A stretch of DNA of 64,000 nucleotides. It comes from Nemertoderma westbladi. Lineage: Eukaryota; Xenacoelomorpha; Nemertodermatida; Nemertodermatidae. Position numbers and translations under genes: made by a program. Position 1 is the first letter of the stretch. Each line of letters begins with the position of its first letter. The DNA is taken from the NCBI GenBank assembly GCA_032718475.1, contig JAUCBJ010009135.1, positions 82,626-146,625 of the forward strand, in the 5' to 3' direction. Under the pieces are notes generated by a model that saw only the letters and a program-made list of their open reading frames with translations, searched no databases and was not told the origin of the DNA. Of this stretch, positions 11,040 to 20,754 are shown piece by piece.

Positions 11040-11285
11040 TGTCTTCAACAGGCCCAAATATATGGGTGACCTCAGTTTGTGTTCGCACATGCGCTGCTAC
11101 ACTTCCCGCTCTACCAGGCCCCCTCCACGAGCCAATGGATGCAGTTCTTCGCGGATCTCTAACGCTTTCAAGATGTGGAAAGGCTTAACTTCAAAACCTA
11201 TGGACTTCAGGTATTGGATGGTTGCGAAACAAGCGGCTATACAGGCTGCCACCACAATAATTGCACAATTGTGATTCTGCAGACA
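11040..11285. other. Unassigned, GC-richer segment with frames on both strands
   Basis: This stretch is richer in GC than its surroundings. On plus a 92-codon frame runs 10996-11274. On minus, one frame reads from about 11280 into a stretch ending GGGLVEREV, and another begins MSAESQLCNYCGGSLYSR and stops after about 30 codons. I do not recognise any of the three. It could be a captured exon, an old transposon piece, or noise. No splice sites could be tied to it convincingly. Confidence 0.2.
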
Positions 11286-11509
11286 TTAATTAACTTCTTC
11301 GTGAGGTCTACCTAATGCGGAATAAGGAATAGTGTCTACTTTCAAATATCGGTATCAAATATTAAAAGTGCGGTATCATGTAAAAATAAGTGCTGTATCA
11401 AGTAAATGCCGGATTATGTTAAAATAAATGCTGTACCAAATGAGTACTGTATATTCTTATTTGGTATTTTTCTCATTTAGTTATGAAGAAATAATCACAC
11501 TGGGACTTA

Positions 11510-11665
11510 CTGCTGTAACTGGTACTACTGTACTACTGCTTCTACTGGTACTACTGCTGCCTGTACTACTGGTGTGGACTTACTGCTGCTACTAAACTGT
11601 ACTACGACGAATGGAAATGAGGTCCTTCCAGGCTTCCTGATTCTCAACCCCGTGGTTGTCGCAAT
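11510..11665 (-). mobile_element. LINE 3'-end relic with degenerate triplet tail
   Basis: On plus, degenerate TAC/TGC triplets (11515-11610) precede TGGAAATGAGGTCCTTCCAG and a TTCCTGATTCTC stretch. That is the antisense of the LINE 3' terminus that also forms the tandem array at 42.68-43.18 kb and ends the LINE at 52.3 kb. So this is a minus-strand copy with an aged (GTA)n tail. Confidence 0.55.
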
Positions 11666-12074
11666 TTTGATTCTCCCAGAGTAGACTTGTGTAACAACCA
11701 AACAGCCTTGAAGATGAGGACAATTTCGAAAAAGTTATGGGAGTTAGGGAGTAGTGGTGTAATTCAGGCATAGCATTCTAAATGCACGCTGCATTATGAC
11801 ATGCCAATTGTGGACTGCATGGAGTGGTTAATCAGTCGGTTTCAGGGTGTCTGCAGGTCCAATTTCCTGATGGTATCAATTTTTAATAGAGCTACCCATG
11901 CCTTTGCTTTCCTAACTTATCATATAAACCGGTAGGCCAATACCAGTGGTTGCATCGTAATAAGTTAACTAGTTACCAAATAATGTCAATAAGTTAAATG
12001 TTCGAGGTCTTACCTGACGGGAAGAACAAAAAGTGATGTTAGTGAACGAACGAAAAATCCAATTCCACCAATTC
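11666..12074. other. Gene-free interval
   Basis: No coding frame, repeat array or recognisable element seen between the LINE relic and the element with inverted ends. Confidence 0.4.
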
Positions 12075-12425
12075 AAAAAGGTTCTATTATTGTCATTAGG
12101 TCCTAATAACGTGTTAGAGATACGCCCAAAAAACAGGTTAGTAAAATACACATAGTTTATTTAAGAGTATGAGTAATATGTATTTTATTAATTCGATTGT
12201 TATGACAAAAGGCGATAACGAAATAGTACTCATGTATGCGTTTAGGTTAGGTATAATGTACAGTACAGTACACAATTACAAAACCTAAAATTTTAAAGTC
12301 CAACATTAACCGAAATTATTGTAGTGGGATTATACGTTATGACAGAAGGCAATAACGAATCGTACATGTGCATATCTCTTATTGATAACACGTTATTAGG
12401 ACCTAATGATATAGAGTCATTGCGT
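12075..12425. mobile_element. Candidate foldback/MITE-like element with inverted ends and internal direct repeats
   Basis: ATTAGGTCCTAATAACGTGT (about 12098-12117) recurs in reverse complement as ACACGTTATTAGGACCTAAT about 280 bp downstream (about 12388-12407). Weaker similarity extends the arms to around 50 bp each. Inside, two direct copies of TTATGACAnAAGGCnATAAC lie near 12198 and 12337. There is no coding capacity. Size and structure suit a non-autonomous DNA transposon, but target duplications were not identified. Confidence 0.45.
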
Positions 12426-12452
12426 GATCCAATTTAATTATGAATAGAGATG

Positions 12453-14937
12453 GCACCTATGTGTTACCTTGCAGTGCGACAGCCAGGATTTAGAAGACGG
12501 GTAGAGTATGTGCACCAATGTGTTACCTTGCAGTACAACAGTCAGGATTTAGAAGATGGGTAGAGTACATGCACCAATGTGTTACCTTGCAGTACGACAG
12601 CCAGGATTTAGAAGACGGGTAGAGTATGTGCACCAATGTGTTACCTTGCAGTACGACAGCCAGGATTTAGAAGACGGGTAGAGTATGTGCACCAATGTGT
12701 TACCTTGCAGTACAACAGTCAGGATTTAGAAGATGGGTAGAGTACATGCACCAATGTGTTACCTTGCAGTGCGACAGCCAGGATTTAGAAGACGGGTAGA
12801 GTATGTGCACCAATGTGTTACCTTGCAGTGCGACAGCCAGGATTTAGAAGACGGGTAGAGTACGTGCACCAATGTGTTACCTTGCAGTGCGACAGCCAGG
12901 ATTTAGAAGACGGGTAGAGTACGTGCACCAATGTGTTACCTTGCAGTACGACAGCCAGGATTTAGAAGACGGGTAGAGTACGTGCACCAATGTGTTACCT
13001 TGCAGTGCGACAGTCAGGATTTAGAAGACGGGTAGAGTACGTGCACCAATGTGTTACCTTGCAGTGCGACAGCCAGGATTTAGAAGACGGGTAGAGTATG
13101 TGCACCAATGTGTTACCTTGCAGTGCGACAGCCAGGATTTAGAAGACGGGTAGAGTATGTGCACCAATGTGTTACCTTGCAGTGCGACAGCCAGAATTTA
13201 GAAGACGGGTAGTAGAGTACGTGCACCTATGTGTTACCTTGCAGTGCAACAGCCAGGATTTAGAAGACGGGTAGAGTACGTGCACCAATGTGTTACCTTG
13301 CAGTGCGACAGCCAGGATTTAGAAGACGGGTAGAGTACGTGCACCAATGTGTTACCTTGCAGTACGACAGCCAGGATTTAGAAGACGGGTAGAGTACGTG
13401 CACCAATGTGTTACCTTGCAGTGCGACAGCCAGGATTTAGAAGACGGGTAGAGTACGTGCACCAATGTGTTACCTTGCAGTGCGACAGCCAGGATTTAGA
13501 AGACGGGTAGAGTACGTGCACCAATGTGTTACCTTGCAGTGCGACAGTCAGGATTTAGAAGACGGGTAGAGTACGTGCACCAATGTGTTACCTTGCAGTG
13601 CGACAGCCAGGATTTAGAAGACGGGTAGAGTACGTGCACCAATGTGTTACCTTGCAGTGCGACAGCCAGGATTTAGAAGACGGGTAGAGTACGTGCACCA
13701 ATGTGTTACCTTGCAGTACGACAGCCAGGATTTAGAAGACGGGTAGAGTACGTGCACCAATGTGTTACCTTGCAGTGCGACAGCCAGGATTTAGAAGACG
13801 GGTAGAGTATGTGCACCAATGTGTTACCTTGCAGTGCGACAGCCAGGATTTAGAAGACGGGTAGAGTATGTGCACCAATGTGTTACCTTGCAGTGCAACA
13901 GCCAGGATTTAGAAGACGGGTATAGAACGTGCACCAATGTGTTACCTTGCAGTACGACAGCCAGGATTTAGAAGACGGGTAGAGTACGTGCACCTATGTG
14001 TTACCTTGCAGTGCAACAGCCAGGATTTAGAAGACGGGTATAGAACGTGCACCAATGTGTTACCTTGCAGTACGACAGCCAGGATTTAGAAGACGGGTAG
14101 AGTATGTGCACCAATGTGTTACCTTGCAGTGCGACAGCCAGGATTTAGAAGACGGGTAGAGTATGTGCACCAATGTGTTACCTTGCAGTGCAACAGCCAG
14201 GATTTAGAAGACGGGTAGTAGAGTACGTGCACCTATGTGTTACCTTGCAGTGCAACAGCCAGGATTTAGAAGACGGGTATAGAACGTGCACCAATGTGTT
14301 ACCTTGCAGTACGACAGCCAGGATTTAGAAGACGGGTATAGAACGTGCACCTATGTGTTACCTTGCAGTACGACAGCCAGGATTTAGAAGACGGGTATAG
14401 AACGTGCACCTATGTGTTACCTTGCAGTGCAACACCCAGGATTTAGAAGACGGGTATAGAACGTGCACCTATGTGTTGCCTTGCAGTACGACAGTCAGGA
14501 TTTAGAAGACGGGCAGAGTACTTGCACCTATGTGTTACCTTGCAGTGCAACAGCCAGGATTTAGAAGACGGGTAGAGTACGTGCACCAATGTGTTACCTT
14601 GCAGTGCGACAGCCAGGATTTAGAAGACGGGTAGAGTATGTGCACCAATGTGTTACCTTGCAGTACGACAGCCAGGATTTAGAAGACGGGTAGAGTATGT
14701 GAACCAATGTGTTACCTTGCAGTACGACAGCCAGGATTTAGAAGACGGGTAGAGTACGTGCACCAATGTGTTACCTTGCAGTACGACAGTCAGGATTTAG
14801 AAGACGGGTAGAGTATGTGAACCAATGTGTTACCTTGCAGTACGACAGCCAGGATTTAGAAGACGGGTAGAGTACGTGCACCAATGTGTTACCTTGCAGT
14901 ACGACAGTCAGGATTTAGAAGACGGGTATAGAACGTG
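12453..14937. repeat. 59-bp minisatellite, about 42 copies, derived from an antisense LINE RT segment
   Basis: The unit begins CACCAATGTGTTACCTTGCA and ends GGGTAGAGTACGTG. Copies vary at few sites (for example GCGAC, ACGAC, GCAAC), and several have small indels (TAGTAGAG, TATAGAACG). The unit aligns along its whole length to the reverse complement of about 52095-52160, the part of a LINE RT encoding SILAGVLQGDT, with about 15 bp missing. The LINE homology continues past the right end of the array. Confidence 0.9.
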
Positions 14938-15070
14938 TACTTCTTTTCCAATATACTATATAACATTGCAATACCAGCAACAATTTCTTCTGGTATTCCT
15001 TAAGCTCTTAGGATATTCAGCATTTAATCTTTATGGATGGGGTCGAATTCTTTCTCGATTCCAAGCCCCC
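14938..15070 (-). mobile_element. Antisense LINE RT fragment bordering the 59-bp array
   Basis: The minus-strand reading contains GIPEEIVAGI and the motif A neighbourhood DPIHK, matching the RT at 51.96-52.16 kb (GIPEEIVAGIGLLY). Stops are present. It directly continues the LINE segment amplified in the 59-bp array, so array and fragment come from one insertion. It ends at a poly-C run (15067-15080). Confidence 0.7.
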
Positions 15071-16248
15071 CCCCCCCCCCTCCTCCCTCCAACATTACAA
15101 ATCCCAAATACAGCGTGGTATATAAATTTCCTTGGGTATTCCCCTGGATACTGGTGATACTACTAATAACTAATACTACTTTAAACTATTAACCCACTCT
15201 ATACAATAAATGAAGCAGTCAATACTTTTGGAACAAATGATTACGATCCTTGTGAAGAAATTGTTAATAAAATAGAATAAATAAATAGAAAGATAATAAA
15301 TATAGTTGACCTTAAATTAAAGACAGTGTGTAATTTCTCGGTATGGGAACTATAATTAATTTATTTAGAAATTAATATTTAAAAAATAATATATTCAATA
15401 ATTTACTAACTTAATAAATTTAATTACAAGACGGTGTCCCACTTCCCTTGGTTGCGCATTTAAAGCCTTATTAGTCCATTTGTTAATATTTGTTGCATTA
15501 AGTAACATCGTGTAATTCCATTTGTTGCTGATTATATATATAATATATATATGTAATTATATCGGCATTATAAAATTCATCCACTGAGAGAAAGCCGCTC
15601 CAATATTAGAGAACAACAATTCCACAGGGTTAGGAATTGGAGATATTATTTAATTTATATTGTATTACGCGATATTTCGACAGGAAGAATATTCACTCGT
15701 CATGAACCCAACATTTTGAAACCTTTGTTTAATTCCCTCAATGCGCGTTTGCTGTAGTTGGGTGATGTGATACGTTTTTAACGCTGAGATATTTTGGTTG
15801 TGAATTGTTTTAGGTATCGGAGATATTTCATTTATAATTAGGGCCTATTAGTGTGAGAGGAAGTAATTTTAGATTATACTGTACAATGTTATATAAGTAT
15901 ATATAAGTAACGAAATAATCAATTTGGAAACCTACCGATCAGCTGACTGCCGTTACCTAATTGGTTGCTTTCAAATTGCCCATTGCTGTACATACTGAAT
16001 CTAATGGGGTGTGAGAGGCGAAAATGCCCCCCCCCCCCCCGCATATTTTGACCGCGGTGGCAAAATCCGCTTGAGGGCTAGCAGATTTTGAATGCCATAG
16101 GATCAAATATGCAAGCAGATATTGTCCATTTGCGCTGATTTTGTCCCCCTTGAATCTAATCTAAACTACCTAACTGATAAATATCCTACCCACAAAAATA
16201 ACTACAGTATCGAAGGTTGGTAATATTGATTGATCATCGGATAATTGA
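15071..16248. other. Gene-free AT-rich interval with two poly-C runs
   Basis: Contains poly-C tracts at about 15067-15080 and 16026-16040 and a TATA-type alternating stretch near 15530-15560. I see no gene, transposon domain or array here. Confidence 0.4.
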
Positions 16249-16995
16249 GTTACCAATTGAGGGAAATTTAACAGAGACAGGCTTTTCTAACCAAAACAAT
16301 AAACGAAATTGTTACCAATTGAGGGAAACGAACTGGTTACAGAGGCAGGCTTTTCTAACCAAAACAATAAACGAAATTGTTACCAATTGAGGGAAACGAA
16401 CTGGTTACAGAGGCAGGCTTTTCTAACCAAAACAATAAACGAAATTGTTACCAATTGAGGGAAACGAACTGGTTACAGAGGCAGGCTTTTCTAACCAAAA
16501 CAATAAACGAAATTGTTACCAATTGAGGGAAACGAACTGGTTACAGAGGCAGGCTTTTCTAACCAAAACAATAAACGAAATTGTTACCAATTGAGGGAAA
16601 GGAACAGGTTACAGAGGCAGGCTTTTCTAACCAAAACAATAAACGAAATTGTTACCAATTGAGGGAAACGAACTGGTTACAGAGGCAGCCTTTTCTAACC
16701 AAAACAATAAACGAAATTGTTACCGATTCAGGGAAACGAACTGGTTACAGAGGCAGGCTTTTCTAACCAAAACAATAAACGAAATTGTTACCAATTGAGG
16801 GAAACGAACTGGTTACAGAGGCAGGCTTTTCTAACCAAAACAATAAACGAAATTGTTACTAATTGAGCGAAAGGAACAGGTTACAGAGGCAACCTTTTCT
16901 AACCAAAACAATAAGCTGTATTGTTACCAATTGAGGGAAACGAACTGGTTACAGATTCAGGCCTTTCTAGCAAAAACAATAAACGATATTTTTAC
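16249..16995. repeat. 68-bp minisatellite, about 11 copies
   Basis: The unit runs GAAATTGTTACCAATTGAGG, then GAAACGAACTGGTTACAGAG, then GCAGGCTTTTCTAACCAAAA, then CAATAAAC. The exact 68-bp period is visible from AAACGAAATT at 16301 and 16369. Outer copies are more diverged, central ones nearly identical, as expected for unequal exchange. A lone relative of part of the unit is at 7201-7250. Confidence 0.93.
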
Positions 16996-17133
16996 CGCCT
17001 TCATTTCCTGTAGTACTATATTGGTTTTGTAGTGATTGGTATTGCTATTGTTATATTATTATTACAATATTGGTATTGTCTGATAGTATAATCTGATGAT
17101 ACTGCTGTACTGTGCAGATTTCGCTTTTGATAG

Positions 17134-19703
17134 CACTGTTACTAGGACTGTTGTAGTAGGCCCTACATACATAGGATGCACTGTTACTAGGACTGTTGTA
17201 GTAGGCCCTACATACATAGAATGCACTGTTACTAGGACTGTTGTAGTAGGCCCTACATACATAGAATGCACTGTTACTAGGACTGTTGTAGTAGGCCCTA
17301 CATACATAGAATGCACTGTTACTAGGACTGTTGTAGTAGGCCCTACATACATAGAATGCACTGTTACTAGGACTGTTGTAGTAGGCCCTACATACATAGA
17401 ATGCACTGTTACTAGGACTGTTGTAGTAGGCCCTACATACATAGAATGCACTGTTACTAGGACTGTTGTAGTAGGCCCTACATACATAGAATGCACTGTT
17501 ACTAGGACTGTTGTAGTAGGCCCTACATACATAGAATGCACTGTTGCTAGGACTGTTGTAGTAGGCCCTACATACATAGGATGCACTGTTACTAGGACTG
17601 TTGTAGTAGGCCCTACATACATAGGATGCACTGTTACTAGGACTGTTGTAGTAGGCCCTACATACATAGAATGCACTGTTACTAGGACTGTTGTAGTAGG
17701 CCCTACATACATAGAATGCACTGTTACTAGGACTGTTGTAGTAGGCCCTACATACATAGAATGCACTGTTACTAGGACTGTTGTAGTAGGCCCTACATAC
17801 ATAGAATGCACTGTTACTAGGACTGTTGTAGTAGGCCCTACATACATAGAATGCACTGTTACTAGGACTGTTGTAGTAGGCCCTACATACATAGAATGCA
17901 CTGTTACTAGGACTGTTGTAGTAGGCCCTACATACATAGAATGCACTGTTACTAGGACTGTTGTAGTAGGCCCTACATACATAGAATGCACTGTTACTAG
18001 GACTGTTGTAGTAGGCCCTACATACATAGAATGCACTGTTACTAGGACTGTTGTAGTAGGCCCTACATACATAGAATGCACTGTTACTAGGACTGTTGTA
18101 GTAGGCCCTACATACATAGAATGCACTGTTACTAGGACTGTTGTAGTAGGCCCTACATACATAGAATGCACTGTTACTAGGACTGTTGTAGTAGGCCCTA
18201 CATACATAGAATGCACTGTTACTAGGACTGTTGTAGTAGGCCCTACATACATAGAATGCACTGTTACTAGGACTGTTGTAGTAGGCCCTACATACATAGA
18301 ATGCACTGTTACTAGGACTGTTGTAGTAGGCCCTACATACATAGGATGCACTGTTACTAGGACTGTTGTAGTAGGCCCTACATACATAGAATGCACTGTT
18401 ACTAGGACTGTTGTAGTAGGCCCTACATACATAGGATGCACTGTTACTAGGACTGTTGTAGTAGGCCCTACATACATAGAATGCACTGTTACTAGGACTG
18501 TTGTAGTAGGCCCTACATACATAGAATGCACTGTTACTAGGACTGTTGTAGTAGGCCCTACATACATAGGATGCACTGTTACTAGGACTGTTGTAGTAGG
18601 CCCTACATACATAGGATGCACTGTTACTAGGACTGTTGTAGTAGGCCCTACATACATAGAATGCACTGTTACTAGGACTGTTGTAGTAGGCCCTACATAC
18701 ATAGAATGCACTGTTACTAGGACTGTTGTAGTAGGCCCTACATACATAGGATGCACTGTTACTAGGACTGTTGTAGTAGGCCCTACATACATAGGATGCA
18801 CTGTTACTAGGACTGTTGTAGTAGGCCCTACATACATAGAATGCACTGTTACTAGGACTGTTGTAGTAGGCCCTACATACATAGAATGCACTGTTACTAG
18901 GACTGTTGTAGTAGGCCCTACATACATAGAATGCACTGTTACTAGGACTGTTGTAGTAGGCCCTACATACATAGGATGCACTGTTACTAGGACTGTTGTA
19001 GTAGGCCCTACATACATAGAATGCACTGTTACTAGGACTGTTGTAGTAGGCCCTACATACATAGAATGCACTGTTACTAGGACTGTTGTAGTAGGCCCTA
19101 CATACATAGAATGCACTGTTACTAGGACTGTTGTAGTAGGCCCTACATACATAGAATGCACTGTTACTAGGACTGTTGTAGTAGGCCCTACATACATAGA
19201 ATGCACTGTTACTAGGACTGTTGTAGTAGGCCCTACATACATAGAATGCACTGTTACTAGGACTGTTGTAGTAGGCCCTACATACATAGAATGCACTGTT
19301 ACTAGGACTGTTGTAGTAGGCCCTACATACATAGAATGCACTGTTACTAGGACTGTTGTAGTAGGCCCTACATACATAGAATGCACTGTTACTAGGACTG
19401 TTGTAGTAGGCCCTACATACATAGAATGCACTGTTACTAGGACTGTTGTAGTAGGCCCTACATACATAGAATGCACTGTTACTAGGACTGTTGTAGTAGG
19501 CCCTACATACATAGAATGCACTGTTACTAGGACTGTTGTAGTAGGCCCTACATACATAGGATGCACTGTTACTAGGACTGTTGTAGTAGGCCCTACATAC
19601 ATAGAATGCACTGTTACTAGGACTGTTGTAGTAGGCCCTACATACATAGAATGCACTGTTACTAGGACTGTTGTAGTAGGCCCTACATACATAGAATGCA
19701 CTG
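17134..19703. repeat. 45-bp minisatellite, about 57 nearly identical copies
   Basis: The unit is CACTGTTACTAGGACTGTTG, TAGTAGGCCCTACATACATA, GAATG. Almost the only variation is GAATG versus GGATG (about 11 copies), plus one GTTGCTAGG. The period is a multiple of three, so three frames stay open (plus 17096-19720, minus 19711-17051 and 19713-17062). Base changes alter the amino acid in every open frame, so there is no sign of coding selection. Confidence 0.95.
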
Positions 19704-19803
19704 CACAACACATTTTATAATTCTTTGTTCAATTTGTTCGGAAGATTTATTAGCAAGGGTATTTATTATTCTGAACACCAAATATACCAAATGTGTACCA
19801 AAA

Positions 19804-19960
19804 GTGTACCAAATATTAATTCACTTAAAATTATTCTGAACACTAGTGTACCAAATATTAATTCACTTAAAATTATTCTGAACACTAGTGTACCAAATAT
19901 CAATTCACTTAAAATTATTCTGAACACTAGTGTACCAAATATCAATTCACTTAAAATTAG
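19804..19960. repeat. 42-bp tandem repeat, about 4 copies
   Basis: The unit GTGTACCAAATATTAATTCA, CTTAAAATTATTCTGAACAC, TA is repeated; a partial copy precedes it near 19775. Only a few substitutions (TATTAA versus TATCAA) separate the copies. Confidence 0.9.
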
Positions 19961-20017
19961 AGGAGAACTAGCATTTTTCATGAAAAGGGTCATTTTTTGA
20001 CAATTTCCAAAATAGGG

Positions 20018-20132
20018 GATGGGGGGGGGGGGGTGCTTTAATGGTATCCTAATCGTACAGTATGTTATGTTGGATAATTCCTATATACATTTTTTGGTGT
20101 ATTTGTTATTGTTTTTACGTAAAACATTATAT
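20018..20132 (+). mobile_element. Poly-G run and 3'-terminal fragment of the CR1-group LINE
   Basis: After a poly-G run near 20020-20033, the plus strand reads TATGTTATGTTGGATAATTC and then TGTATTTGTTATTGTTTTTA. This matches the 3' terminus of the LINE at 7.75-10.89 kb read on its own strand (reverse complement of about 7780-7850). Only about 90 bp of 3' end are present, typical of a severely 5'-truncated insertion. Confidence 0.7.
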
Positions 20133-20746
20133 ACACACGCGCAGAACAATTACCATAGCAACGTTCGATGTAAATGCACAGAAAACTAACCATAACATAG
20201 GATTTTTTTAACTCATGTCTTTATTTTAACAAAACTTACCCTCTGACTGTGTCAGAAAACACCCACTTAAATTCATCTTCAGAAAGTTTAATGTTTACAG
20301 TTAAACATTGCAGTTATCTACGCATGGTTTTTACTTGCCAATACAATTAATTAAAATTTCAATGAGAACTGTAATTATACAGTCCGCAATTCACACAGTT
20401 TAACATATAAACAAATTGCGATACTTATTATAGTATGAGAATAACTAAACTAATGTATCAATAAAATTATTATTATTATGAAATTGTTCTATATTCCACC
20501 GATTATATAGGAAAACAAGGCGGAACTTATCGTAGAACTTTGACCCAAACGTAAGTTGCTTTAGCGCCATGAGAAAATGTGGGCTAAGCCCGGCTATAAT
20601 ATGTATAACCTGTAATACAACAGTAAACAGAAAAATCCACCGATTGTAATGCTATTCTATAGACCGGTAATGACAAATACCTATAAATAGCACTGCTATT
20701 GACGCAAAACTGTAGTGCGGTTGTTGCTAAGAGCAATGATATCGGG
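20133..20746. other. Gene-free interval with one X-box-like motif
   Basis: ATTACCATAGCAAC at 20149-20162 is close to the reverse complement of an RFX X-box and shares GTTGCTATGGT with the motif at 10990. Otherwise AT-rich sequence without recognisable features. Confidence 0.3.
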
Positions 20747-20754
20747 TATATAAG
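20747..20754 (+). promoter_or_regulatory. Candidate TATA box upstream of a short possible exon
   Basis: TATATAAG stands about 150 bp before the ATG at 20897. From there 26 codons (starting MVVNVKDKKKC) run to a TAG overlapped by GTAGGT at 20974-20979, a possible splice donor. This could be a first exon whose intron contains the 50-bp array, or chance. Confidence 0.2.

Noticed and set aside
17051-19720. Three frames of about 880 codons (one plus, two minus) as genes
   Set aside because: They are products of a 45-bp tandem repeat. Nearly all variation is one A/G site that changes the residue in each frame, and there are no conserved domains.
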